Positions 33,107 through 44,142 of a stretch of 64,000 nt of DNA are shown one piece after another. The position numbers and the translations under genes are program-made. The stretch spans positions 115,047,797 to 115,111,796 of the forward strand of contig OY821521.1 in assembly GCA_963682025.1 (NCBI GenBank), written 5' to 3'. The stretch is from Cordilura impudica. Taxonomy: Eukaryota > Arthropoda > Insecta > Diptera > Scathophagidae. Each line of letters begins with the position of its first letter. The first letter of the stretch is position 1. The notes beneath the pieces are model-generated. The model saw only the letters and a list, made by a program, of their open reading frames with translations. It ran no database searches and was not told the origin of the DNA.

Positions 33107-35026
33107 TTATAATTTTCCATTGTATATTTTTAACAAATTTTTATGCACTAATTTGGTTTTATTTTTAATTTCTACTTTAACATTCACGTTCTCAATACCA
33201 GTGACTTTATACGGACCCCGGTACGGTGGTTCATTTTTCTTTCTATTAGCTACTTTTATTAAAACTAAATCTCCTACTTTTATTTTAATACTATTCATAT
33301 TTTTATAAGATTCCTTTTTCCTCTTTAATTTCACGTTTTCTATAATTTTTCTAGCATTTTCCAATGAATATTTTAGTCTAATTTTTAAGTCTTTTGCATA
33401 GTTCTCAAAATCGTATATCTGTTCATTGTCATTTCTCATATCTTCACCTGGTAAACTAGGTAGCTTACCGAAAACTAATTCAAAAGGTGAGTAATTTGTA
33501 TCTATATGAGGTGTGGTATTATAAGCGAATGCGTAATACGGAACCCATAAGTACCAATTATCTTTGGTCACGAAAGAAAGAAAATATTCGTTCAAAACTC
33601 TGTGATTTCTTTCCACAGTTCCCAACGTTTCATGATGATATAGTGTTGAGATCTTTTGTTCTGTCTTTAGCATTTCACATACCTCTTTAATCAGTTGATT
33701 TGTGAATTCGGTTACTCTGTCGGATTTCAGCACTCTAAATATTCCATACTTTAGCACTACATTCTCGATTAAAGCTCTTGCTATGCTCTTCGCTTCTTTT
33801 GTTTCTACTGGACATGCTATTATATACTTTGTGAGTTCACATTGTATGGTCAGTATATATCTACAATGCTCTGATGGTCTCAATGGACCTACTGTGTCAA
33901 TCACGAGCGTGTCGAAACTTTGGCTCGGTGTGTCAGTTATGCATGGTGGTTCTTGCGTGTGTCTAATTTGTTTATTTCTTTGACACAAATCGCATGTTTT
34001 AACAAATTCCTTTACCATCTTTGCCATATTTTTCCATATGTACTTCTTTTTCAGTCGGAGTATTGTCTTTCTTACTCCAAGATGTCCTCCGCATGGTGTG
34101 TTGTGATACACTTCTATTAGTTTTATTTTTTCTTCATTTGTTGTTATAGTTTGAGGATTGCTGTATATTAATATTATGACGTCATTTACTTTACTTTTGT
34201 TCATTAATTCTTTCATATTCCCAAGGGTTACTTTATTAAATATCTCGTCACTCTTTTCTAGTGCGAATTTTTCATATTTCATTGTTCTTAGAATATATGG
34301 TAGCTTCTCCAACACTTTACCTAGATAACATGGATTTTCACTACATCTAACGCGCGTCTCATTGAAATTATTATCTTCTTCAATGGTTATTATGTTATCA
34401 TTATTTTTCATTTTCTTTTCATCAGTCGACTGTTTTCTAAATATAAATTTTATTTTTCTAGCATGCTTAATATCATTTATTGATGTACATTCCCACATCG
34501 TGAGGTGATCAGTCCCAACAGGAGATGCTTCATCTTTATCCTCGTTTTCAGCTTCATTATGTATCTTATTTTTATTGTTTGTATCTTTCTTCTTCATTCC
34601 TCTCGTTATCACCAGCGTTCTCTTTATCGACTCATCGATAGTTGGAGGTATCATATCCTTGAAAATATTAGAATCTAATTCTATTCTAGATAATGCGTCT
34701 GCGTTAGTGTTATTTACTCCTTTCTTGTATATTATATCGAAATCATAATCCGATAATTCGATGCGTATTCTTGTCAGTTTTGAACTTGGATTTTTATGCG
34801 TAAACAATGAAATCAGTGGGCGGTGGTCCGTCACAACGACAAATTTTCTACCATATAAATACGGTCTGAAGAATTGTATGCCCCAATGTATTCCGAGTAA
34901 TTCTTTCTCAATCACAGGCTTATTTTTCTCATGTTTATTCAGTGACCGGCTAGCAAACGATATTGGTCTGTCTTCACCAATTTTTGCCTGTGACAATACT
35001 GCTCCCAACGCAAAATCAGATGCGTC
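33107..35026 (-). pseudogene. LTR-1 pol, RNase H-integrase part
   Basis: From the LTR-2 boundary at about 35030 the frame continues DASDFALGAVLSQ (RNase H), VVTDHRPLISLF and NNTNADALSRIE, then the integrase zinc finger (H..H in YHNTPCGGHLGVRK; CDLC), the catalytic core (VIDTVGPL, LKSDRVTEF, TVERNHRVL) and a C-terminal GPY-like module (PYRGPYKVTGIENVNVKVEI), stopping at 33107. The normally invariant glycine of SDRGTEF is valine here. The first ~24 codons of the open frame (35152-35030) are LTR-2 sequence read through. RT lies on the other side of LTR-2 at 42.4 kb. Confidence 0.88.
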
Positions 35027-35030
35027 CGTT

Positions 35031-36208
35031 TGTAACGACGAGTTTTCTCCCTTAGCCGGGGGCAGGCTCAGCGGGATCTCAGGAGTCGTTGGCAGAAAAA
35101 ATGTGAATAACCAACACGTTTTACTTTTGTTTGACGTTATAAAGCGTAACACTCATTTTATTATTATTTATTGATATACAGCGATTTAACTCTCGAATTA
35201 AAATTAACTAACAATGTTGTGGACGTGAGGCGTCCATACAAAGGGTCACGGTTCGGCAAAGAAATAAAAAAAAAACTATTGGTATGACAGTGGGGTCGTA
35301 GCGTAAATGGCACACGACACACTCAGTCTACACCCCGTGTTTTGCCGTCCAATTCTCACAATTTACTCTAACTATAAATTGTGCTTCTCCAAGAAAGTAA
35401 TATTGATGTATACGACAAGCCGTCCTTATGCATCAATATCTTTTGCCTCCCCGTTCTGTTGAAATAATCAGTCATGCAAACCTAATTACTTCACTGCTAC
35501 ACCGCGACTGATCGCTTTTACATCATAGCATCCTTTTATATGCTTCCACAACGAAACAAAACCGACGCCAACCAAGTGACGCTTAACCATCAACCAATCA
35601 GAATGCTGCTGACGTGTGATTCATGGCTGTTGTCTGTTAGCATAACACACACATGGTTGGCTGTTGTTCATTAGCATATATACAGCTCTACGTATTTAAT
35701 ATTCTAAATCGGTAGGTGTCGTTGTGGCAGCAAATAAAGGCACAGGGTGATTAAAGATAACAAATTAAAATTAATTCATATAAAAATAAAAGTTAGATGA
35801 TAATATAAAGAAAAATATAATGAAAATTACTTATGAAAATTGTTGGAACAATACTATTAATAGAATTATACTCATAATCGAATGGATTATTATTATTCCA
35901 TTATTAGTAATAAGTAACTATACTGATAAAAATTTAATAATTATTAATAATCTAAATTAAAGTTATGCAATAATACTATTATAATATTCATGTTATAAAT
36001 ATCATGTTATAATTATTCATGTTCTTTTCTTTCGAATTAATTAATTAATTCATATAAAAAAAATAAAAGTTAGATGATATTATTAGTAATAAGTAATATT
36101 AGTATTAGTACTTAGTAATAAGTAACTATACCGACAAAAATTTAATAATTATAATATTCATGTTATAAATATCGTGTTATAATTATTCATGTTCTTTTCT
36201 TTCGAAAA

Positions 36209-36239
<31 letters not shown>

Positions 36240-36312
36240 TATAGTTAATAATACACTAAGCTGTTGTGGGTTAGTGTGGGCCAAAATGAGAGTCGACTTT
36301 GGTCCTCACACA
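35031..36312 (-). repeat. LTR-2, 3' LTR, with internal tandem duplication
   Basis: Matches 41329-42422 almost perfectly, except for about 176 extra bases: the segment from 'ttcatataaaaataaaagtt' to 'attattcatgttcttttctt' (about 35775-36020) recurs in part at about 36045-36205. It also keeps 12 terminal bases (ttggtcctcaca) absent from the right LTR. A (ta)n run is at 36207-36231. Confidence 0.85.
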
Positions 36313-36369
36313 TCCTCTCTTCTTCGGGGGGAGGTGGCGATGATATGGGCCTTGATGATGGACTCGTGA

Positions 36370-36640
36370 TGATGTGATGTTGTATCGGATGTCGTTGGTG
36401 CCTACTGACGGCGGTGCCATTGATGTCTTCGGCAATGAATGTATGATGAGATGGCGTTATTGGCGTTGATGTAATATTGGATGTCGTTGGTGCCTACTGA
36501 CGGCCGTGCCATTGATGTCTTCGGCAATGAATATATGATGAGATGGCGTTATTGGTGTTGATGTAATATTGGAGGTCGTTGGTGCCTACTGACGGCCGTG
36601 CCATTGATGTCTTCGGCAATGAAAAATATTATGAGATGGC
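36370..36640. repeat. three ~95-bp tandem repeats in the LTR-2 3' untranslated region
   Basis: The unit contains gttggtgcctactgacggc, cattgatgtcttcggcaatg and gatgagatggcgttattgg; copies start at about 36388, 36486 and 36580. The third is cut at its right end and leads into unique sequence before the pol stop at 36722. Confidence 0.85.
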
Positions 36641-36721
36641 CTTAGTGGTGTTTTGGGAGTCGATGTTGAGGTGGTGCCCTTTGCTGGCTAGGCCCGGGAC
36701 CGTTGGCGTTCACCTGTTTGA

Positions 36722-38689
36722 TCACAACTCATCGGACATGATTGGGGTTTGACGGAAATGTATTAGTTGTTGTTTGCTTTCTGGGGATGATACGGAAAAG
36801 AGACAAATTAGAAACATAATAATCAAAATGAACGTGAGCGGATATGTATTTATATTGGTTATGAAAGTCTGTCTATAAATGGCTTTAATTAACTGATGTG
36901 TACGCCCCACCACTTTCGCGAAAACCGGTGAGGGCATTTCCGTTACTGTGTGTGGCCCATCGAATTTTGGGGCTAACTTGGCTGAGAAGTTATCGAAGGC
37001 TTTTGACAATTGATGTTTCCGTACTAAGACCTGTTGACCGATCGTGGGTTGCCATGGCCTTCTACGTAAATTGTAGTGTCGCCGTTGGTCTTGTGATGCC
37101 TGGGCGAGATTATTTCTAACAATCTTGAACACCTCTTGCAGTTGTTCCGCCTTTTCGGCTGGGTCGTGCTTCGTGGTTCCCGTTCCCAGGGTAACCTCGT
37201 CATACAGCGCTCGAGGCAATCTGGGTTCACGACCTTGGATGAGGTATGCAGGTGAATAGCCAGTGGATTCCGAAGAGCTGGTGTTGATGGCTAATGAAAT
37301 TTCGGGTAGAACGTCATCCCACGCTGTGTGTTTGTTTTTGGCCAACTGGGAGATCATTGTCTTAACCACTCGATTTGTCCTCTCGGTAGGGTTTTCTTGA
37401 GGGGTGTATGGCGCTGGAAACTGTTGCTTAACTCCCATGTGTTCGAGAAAATGCTGGAAAATTCTGCTGGTGAATTGTGCTCCGTTATCAGTGATAGCCA
37501 CTTTTGGAACCCCGAATCTGGCGAGTATCCGCTCTCGGAAGGCCTTCACTAAACTCTCGGCCGTGGCTTTCCGGAGTGGGATCAGCTCCGTCCATTTGGA
37601 GAAACGGTCCATAATCACCAATAAGATGCTATTTCCATGCTTTGACCTAGGTAGAGTGCCCACGAAATCTAGACAGATTGTTGCCCAGGGTTCCTCGGGA
37701 ATTCGCGTCAGCATTTCTCCGGACGGCTTGTTTTGGCTGACCTTGAATTGTTGGCAGGATTTGCAACTTCGGACGTATTTACTGATGTCTCGGAAGAGTC
37801 CCGGCCAATAGTATCGATTACAGATGCGGCCAATAGTTTTTCGGATTCCCAGGTGTCCGGCTGTTGGGTCGTCATGGTTCTCGCGTAATACACGTTCCCT
37901 TTGGTCGGTCCCCACACATAGTTTCCATGGGTGACTGTCTTCATCGGTGTGGTTCCTGGGGAAATGACGATAAAGAATGTTATTAATAATGGTAAAATCA
38001 GAATATTTTTGAGGATTTTCCTGGACCGAGATTATTTTCTGTCTCAACCATGGGCAAGTTGATGTTTCCTTCCGTGTAACTACGCGTTTGGCTGTTTCTA
38101 GAGGTTGTCGTGATATAGCGTCAGCAATGGTATTGTGGGCCCCTTTCCGATACTGTACGGTGAAAGTGTACTGCTGAAGTTCAAGAGCCCAGCGTGCCAG
38201 CCGCCCGGTTGGGGTTTCTATGGAGTTTAACCATTTGAGGGACAAGTGGTCGGTGATGACGGTAAATTGGTATCCTTCTAGATACATCCTCATCTTCCGT
38301 ATACCCCATACGATGGCCAGACATTCCTTTTCGGTGGTGGTGTAATTTTTTTCGGCGCGGTTAAGGTGCCGACTTGCATACGCAATTACTCGTTCGACCC
38401 CCTCAAGCTGCTGGGTTAAGACCGCTCCCAATCCGAAATCGCTTGCATCGGTCTGCAATGTGAAAGTCTGTGAGAAATCAGGGCAGGCCAACACGGGTGC
38501 TTCCGTAAGCTTTGCTTTCAATTTGTCGAAAGCGCCTTGTTGCTCCTCTGCCCATTTGAAATGTTTTCCCTTTTTCAGCAGGGCGGTTAGGGGTTGGAAA
38601 ATTTTTGCAAAGTCGGGAACAAACCTCCGATACCATGATGCGACGCCCAGAATTCGTCGTACGTCTCGGATATTTTTCGGTGGTTGCAT
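36722..38689 (-). pseudogene. LTR-2 pol, RNase H-integrase part
   Basis: A 655-codon open frame starting MQPPKNIRDVRRILGVASWY (end of RT thumb), then LQTDASDFGLGAVLTQ (RNase H), the integrase zinc finger (H..H in DDPTAGHLGIRK; CKSCQQF), catalytic core (ICLDFVGTL, AITDNGAQFTS, PTERTNRVVK) and a C-terminal domain (GQQVLVRKHQLS, APKFDGPHTVTEM). The last ~40 residues include a hydrophobic stretch (PLTFILIIMFLICLFSVS) unlike integrase. A one-base frameshift near 38680 separates it from RT at 38478-39515. All integrase catalytic residues are present. Confidence 0.85.
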
Positions 38690-39515
38690 CTCGGATGGCC
38701 GCTACCTTATCGGGATCCGTCCGGATGCCTTCGCTACAAACGACATGGCCTAAATATTTTATTTCGCGTTTAAAGAACTCGCACTTATCAGGATTGATTT
38801 TTAAGTTGGCTCTTCTCAGCCGTTGGAATACCTCTTTTAGATGTTGGAGGTGATCATCCAGGTTTCGCCTAGTAATAATTATATCATCAAGGTAGGCGAA
38901 AGCGTGAGGTTCCATCTCCGGACCAATGAGGCGGTCCAACGTTCGTTGGAAGGTTGCTGGTGCAGAATGTAGGCCGAATGGCATTACTTTCCATTGGTAG
39001 AGGCCTCGTCCCGGTACGGTGAAAGCGGTAAGTGGTTTGCTATATTCCTCCAGCGGTATTTGCCAATATCCGTTTTCCAAGTCTAAACAACTGATGTACC
39101 GGGCTTCTCTCGGACGGTCCAGAATGTGGTTGATGCGTGGGAGGGGGTAGGCGTCAGGGGCAGACCGAGCGTTGAGTTGTCGGAAGTCCATACATAACCT
39201 CCACGACCCATTTTTCTTCTTAGCCAACGTTATAGGGAAACTGTACGGGCTCTTGGAGGGCTCTATGCATCCTTTCGCTAGTAGATTGTTGATCTCCGTA
39301 TCGATGATCGATTGCATAGCCGGATTTCGATTGGCGTATCGGATCTTGATGGGTCGGTCGTCCTTCATGTAGATGCGGTGGTTACAGGTTCTAGTTGTGC
39401 CCTTCACATCTTTGAATTTTTTTAGTTCAGTTTCCAGGAACCTATTTATTTGTTCCCATTTGCCTGAGCTGGGCTGAGCGGGGGGGGTGAACAGAAAGGT
39501 TTGCATTAGTTTCAC
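38690..39515 (-). pseudogene. LTR-2 pol, reverse transcriptase part
   Basis: The frame 39515-38478 encodes the RT fingers and palm: AYPLPRINHILDRP, YISCLDLENGYWQIPL, PFGLHSAPATFQRTLDRL and the active-site box FAYLDDIIIT. Past about 38680 this frame is out of register, because one base is missing in 'atccgagatgcaacc', and the correct text passes to the 38689-36722 frame. It overlaps the protease frame upstream (39442-39515). Confidence 0.85.
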
Positions 39516-40490
39516 TTACCTCTTTGGGCTGAACCGCTTGAGGGTTGGTGTTCGTGGGCTCCGCCGTGAAGTCATCTGGTGTACGTTCCTGTGGGGTCAG
39601 GCATTGTCGGGTGGAGTTGGGTTGGCGTTCATCCAGACACAGGGATAAACTTCCAAAGGACAGCGTGGCTTTAATCTTTCGGAGAAGATTCAACCCGATA
39701 ATCATGGCTTCGATCGCCGCGGGCATTATTAGGAACGTTAATGGACCGAGGTTTCGATCGGTCACCACCTCACACTCGATCGCATCCCGTATTATGTTGG
39801 TGGAGCCGTCAGCAAGTACTACCTCGAGTTCTCGGGGGGTTCTTGGCTGGTGTATGAAAATAGTTTCGGCCAGTTCTTCACTAATATAGTTACTCGTGGC
39901 CCCGGTGTCAATAGTGGCTGTGATTGTGTGGTTACCAAATACTACCTCCAAACTGAGTCGGTTATCATCACATCTCAGGTTGCATAATTTGAGGGGTGTT
40001 TGCTGTCGTTTGTTCGCTGTAGAGATGATATTACCCTTCTTTGGCGGCGATCTTGTGTCGCGATTTGTCATCATGCGATGTTGTTCAAGTCCTCCATGCT
40101 GCGAGCTGTTAAGGTTAGGAATACTTTCCAAATCATCAGCCAAAGCCAACAATTCGGTCAGGCTGGTGAAGTCTCGCCGACGAATATACCACAAATAGTT
40201 TGGGTGGGAGTTTCGAAAAATGCATTCCAACTGCTGAGTTTCTGTCATGTCGGTATGACGCATCAGATTCTGTAGTGACAGCACGTAATGTTTGTGTGGT
40301 TCACGTGGTCGTTGACATCTCCGCCGGATATCGTCCTCTAATTTCTCAAAAAATCTGGCTGGTAAGAAAAAGTTCAGAAAATCGGCCTTGAACGCTCCCC
40401 AGGTTTCCCAGTGCTTATTGTTACTGCGGAGCCATATGACTGCCCTGTCTTTGAAGCGAGTAAGCCCACGAAATTCTGGACATGATGTTG
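39442..40490 (-). pseudogene. LTR-2 gag C-terminal part and protease
   Basis: Open from about 40490 without a start (the usable ATG is at 40284): FKDRAVIWLRSNNKHWETWG, then RCQRPREPHKHYVLSLQNLM and FTSLTELLALADDLES (gag-like retrotrans domain), a short linker, and an aspartic protease with TATIDTGATSNYISEELAET and MIIGLNLLRKI. No zinc knuckle is seen. The 5' half of gag is absent; the 0.8 kb between it and the 5' LTR is non-coding and repetitive. Confidence 0.7.
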
Positions 40491-40499
40491 TTCTGGAAG

Positions 40500-41309
40500 T
40501 CAGATTTACTTGATACTAATTGTAGGTTTTGGGAAAAGAGCTAGAGCTAATTAATTGGATAAGGAAAGTTTTAAAGTGATGTAGTAGTAGTTTTATTAGG
40601 AGTTTTCAAGAGATGTTTAAAAAAAATGTATTCAGTTTTTAGAAGTATATGTATATATAAAATTTCTTTCTTTGCAGTTTTTTCCAATTTACAAAAAATT
40701 TTAATGTTGCATAAAAATGATGCTATTAACTTTTGCTGATTATGAATTTGGACGGAGAGAAATTCTTTTTTTTTTTTTTTCATTACACCGACTTACACCC
40801 GTAAACCATTTAAAAAAAAATTAATATTTTAATTTAATGTAATTTACTTTCCAATTAACCTTGTGTGACGAATGTTTTTTTTCCGTTTGCCCACACAAAA
40901 AAAAATTTTTTTTTTTTTGTCTTTTGATAAGTTATTTTAATTTAATTTACTTTTCTATTAACTTTGTGTGACGAATGTTTTTTTTTTTCGTTTACCCACA
41001 CCTTACACGTACACCATTTTTACTTTTGATAATTTATTTTAATTTAATTTATTTTAATTTACTTTCCGATTAACTTCGTGTGACGAATGTTCCTTTTTTC
41101 GTTTACCCACACATTCTTTTCCGATAATTTACATTTACATTTAGTTTAGTTTAATTTACTTGTACGTTAAATTTGCGTGACGAATGTTTTTTTTTTTTCG
41201 TTTGCCCACACATTTATTTTTTTCACTTTCACACCACACTTTTTATGTATATGAAAATTATTCAAACCTATATATAGTTAATTTTTTTCCTTTCTGAAAT
41301 TTTCAGAAT
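40500..41309. repeat. LTR-2 5' leader with ~100-bp tandem repeats
   Basis: From about 40780 the unit 'ttaatttactttccgattaactttgtgtgacgaatg' followed by a T-tract and 'cgtttgcccacac' occurs four to five times (ends at about 40895, 41005, 41113 and 41212). 40500-40780 is AT-rich without recognisable features. Confidence 0.75.
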
Positions 41310-41327
41310 GTCCCTGCTCGGGCGCCA
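41310..41327 (-). promoter_or_regulatory. LTR-2 primer-binding site, tRNA-Lys type
   Basis: On the minus strand reads TGGCGCCCGAGCAGGGAC, one base after the 5' LTR. It would pair with the 3' end of a lysine tRNA (one mismatch to the well-known Lys-3 primer site), priming minus-strand DNA synthesis. Confidence 0.8.
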
Positions 41328-41328
41328 C

Positions 41329-42422
41329 TGTAACGACGAGTTTTCTCCCTTAGCCGGGGCAGGCTCAGCGGGATCTCAGGAGTCGTTGACAGAAAAAATG
41401 TGAATAACCAACACGTTTTACTTTTGTTTGACGTTATAAAGCGTAACACTCATTTTATTATTATTTATTGATATACAGCGATTTAACTCTCGAATTAAAA
41501 TTAACTAACAATCTTGTGGACGTGAGGCGTCCATACAAAGGGTCACGGTTCGGCAAAGAAATAAAAAAAAACTATTGGTATGACAGTGGGGTCGTAGCGT
41601 AAATGGCACACGACACACTCAGTCTACACCCCGTGTTTTGCTGTCCAATTATCACAATTGACTCTAACTATAAATTGTGCTTCTCCAAGAAAGTAATATT
41701 GATGTATACGACAAGCCGCCCTTATGCATCAATATCTTTTGCCTCCCCGTTCTGTTGAAATAATCAGTCATGCAAACCTAACTACTTCACTGCTACACCG
41801 CGACTGATCGCTTTTACATCATAGCATCCTTTTATATGCTTCCACAACGAAACAAAACCGACGCCAACCAAGTGACGCTTAACCATCAACCAATCAGAAT
41901 GCTGCTGACGTGTGATTCATGGCTGTTGTCTGTTAGCATAACACACACATGGTTGGCTGTTGTTCATTAGCATATATACAGCTCTACGTATTTAATATTC
42001 TAAATCGGTAGGTGTCGTTGTGGCAGCAAATAAAGGCACAGGGTGATTAAAGATAACCAATTAAAATTAATTCATATAAAAATAAAAGTTAGATGATAAT
42101 ATAAAGAAAAATATAATGAAAATTACTTATGAAAATTGTTGGAACAATACTATTAATAGAATTATACTCATAATCGAATGGATTATTATTATTCCATTAT
42201 TAGTAATAAGTAACTATACTGATAAAAATTTAATAATTATTAATAATCTAAATTAAAGTTATGCAATAATACTATTATAATATTCATGTTATAAATATCG
42301 TGTTATAATTATTCATGTTCGTTTCTTTCGAAATATATATATATATATATATATAAAAAATTATAGTTAATAATACACTAAGCTGTTATGGGTTAGTGTG
42401 GGCCAAAACGAGAGTCGACTCA
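41329..42422 (-). repeat. LTR-2, 5' LTR
   Basis: In the plus strand runs TGTAACGACGAG ... GAGAGTCGACTCA. It lacks the tandem duplication and the final 12 bases found in the other LTR. Followed by the CGTT target copy at 42423-42426. Confidence 0.88.
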
Positions 42423-42426
42423 CGTT

Positions 42427-43570
42427 GTCAATATGAATGGTTCATCAAAATTGGGATACTGCAATATAGGTGGGCTAATTATTTTATGCTTAAGCTCTTC
42501 AAAAGCATTTTGACATTTTTCTGTCCATTCGAATTTATTGCCCTTCTTCAACAATTGATTCAGACAACCTGCCATGTCAGCAAAATTTTTGATGAAACGT
42601 CTGTAGTAATTGCAAAATGCCACAAACCTTCTTACGTCATCAGCACTTGTTGGAATTGGATATTTCGTTATAGCTTCGAATTTCTCTGGGTCAGGCTTTA
42701 TGCCATCGGGAGTTATCAAATGTCCCAGATATACCACCTCGTGTTTCAGAAAACAACACTTACTCGCGTTTAGCTTCAGATTGTATTTCTGTAATCTATC
42801 CAAAACTCTTATGAGATTTGCATTGTGGTGGTCAAGGCTACATCCGAAAACTATTATGTCGTCTACGTACAGAAAAGCTTCGGATTCAAGGCCCGATAAT
42901 GCTATAGTCAGCATACGTTGAAAACTGTTTGAAGAAATTTTTAATCCAAAAGGCAATCTTGTATACTGATAATGACCATCGGGTGTTGAAAATGCTGTAT
43001 ATGGGCGTGATTGATGATCTAGTTCGATCTGATGGAATGAACTTGTCATGTTCAATGTAGAGAAATATTTTTAGCTCTGCCCAATTTGTCCAAAACATCG
43101 TCTAAACGTGTTAATGGGAATTTATCGTTAACTATCTTGTCATTCAGCTTTCTGAAATCCACTACCAATCTCCATTTCCTTAAGTCGGTTTGTCCCTTTT
43201 TACGAACAAGCAATAGTGGTGCGTTGTATGGACTTATTGATGGTTCTATGATGTTGTCGTGCAACAGTTTTCGTACTTGAGAATTTATCTCATTGGTTTG
43301 AGCCCGAGGCAATCTATAGTTCTTTATATACATGGGAGTTTTATCGTGTAGATCTATCGTTTGCGTGTAGAAATTATTTGTTGTTAGCTCCTCGTTCTCT
43401 AAGTGGAAAATTGATTGGTATCTCCTTAAAATCTCCACTAATTCTGTGTCGGCATTACTCAAATCCAAATCGTCCAACAACCTCTCAAAACGCTCATTTG
43501 TGTACCCTTGCTTTCCATTTCTATTTACAACCGAACATACTTCATAATTTCTCAAAGGTATAGTTTCCAC
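42427..43570 (-). pseudogene. LTR-1 pol, reverse transcriptase part
   Basis: Frame 43570-43052 (ISPYNAPLLLVRKKGQTDLR, KWRLVVDFRKLND, FPLTRLDDVLDKLGR) and frame 43055-42420 (MTSSFHQIELDHQSRPYTAF, LPFGLKISSNSFQRML, LYVDDIIVFG, PDPEKFEAI) form one RT with a single frameshift near 43050-43070. The palm active site is YVDD. The frame ends in FDEPFILTT at the LTR-2 insertion point and continues at 35026. Another frame change in an AT duplication (43575-43620) separates it from the protease. Confidence 0.85.
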
Positions 43571-43614
43571 TTTGATGTTATTTATAATTTATAATTATAT
43601 AATTTAATTATAAT

Positions 43615-44142
43615 TTAATTTATAATTTCCCTATTTAAAACCACACTATCTTCTTCTAATCTTATGTTGAAAGGCACTATGATTTCACTTCTTGGTGGAA
43701 TCTTTATTTGATTAATGCTAAAAGCATCATCGTGGATAGGCACTGTTATATTGTCAGTGTCAACACTGAATGTTAACACATATTTATCATAGTCTATGTT
43801 GCATCGATATCTGGAAAGAAAATCTCTACCCAGTATTCCATCAGTTTTTATGGGAAAATCGTTTGCAACCAGCTGTAATTTCTGTTGAATAATCAAGTTA
43901 TCAAATGCAATTTTTATTCTTGTGGAACCCAAAGATCTAATTTGTCCCTCTGAAATTCCGGTTAGGCAACAGTAATCATCTGGATCTTCTTGGTAGTTGT
44001 ATAAAAAATTCTCCTTGCACAGGGATACATCTGCTCCTGTATCTATCAAAAACGTTAGTTTGCAATCTGTTCCGATCACATTCAACTTGGTATAATTGTT
44101 GAGATCTGATGATATACTAAATATTTTCCTTTCTCTTTTCAA
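43615..44142 (-). CDS. LTR-1 aspartic protease region
   Basis: The frame begins MKRERKIFSISSDLNNYTKL and contains the active-site motif TFLIDTGADVSLC and the flap/second-lobe motif TDGILGRDFLSRYRCNIDY, typical of gypsy-type proteases. The stop at 43615 lies in an AT-rich duplicated stretch (attataatttaat), where the normal pol frame would continue. It overlaps the gag stop by 4 bases (44139-44142), a -1 type arrangement expected for gag-pol translation. Confidence 0.8.
   Translation of the reverse strand: MKRERKIFSISSDLNNYTKLNVIGTDCKLTFLIDTGADVSLCKENFLYNYQEDPDDYCCLTGISEGQIRSLGSTRIKIAFDNLIIQQKLQLVANDFPIKTDGILGRDFLSRYRCNIDYDKYVLTFSVDTDNITVPIHDDAFSINQIKIPPRSEIIVPFNIRLEEDSVVLNREIIN

Larger units (their letters stand above)
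35031..42422 (-). mobile_element. LTR-2: younger Ty3/gypsy retrotransposon, Osvaldo/Ulysses-like
   Basis: Flanked by CGTT at 35027-35030 and 42423-42426, and inserted between codons TT and DASD of LTR-1 pol. LTRs are 35031-36312 and 41329-42422 (right one is the 5' LTR). A tRNA-Lys-type primer site is at 41310-41327 and a purine tract (gaagaagagagga) at 36313-36325. Coding: gag end/protease, RT, RNase H-integrase on the minus strand. Long LTRs and a tRNA-Lys primer are known in the Osvaldo/Ulysses lineage; assignment is by analogy. The gag 5' part is missing or degraded. Confidence 0.88.

Noticed and set aside
36370..41250. CRISPR-like array from regularly spaced repeats
   Set aside because: These are ordinary tandem repeats in the untranslated parts of a retrotransposon; units are long, contiguous and without unique spacers.
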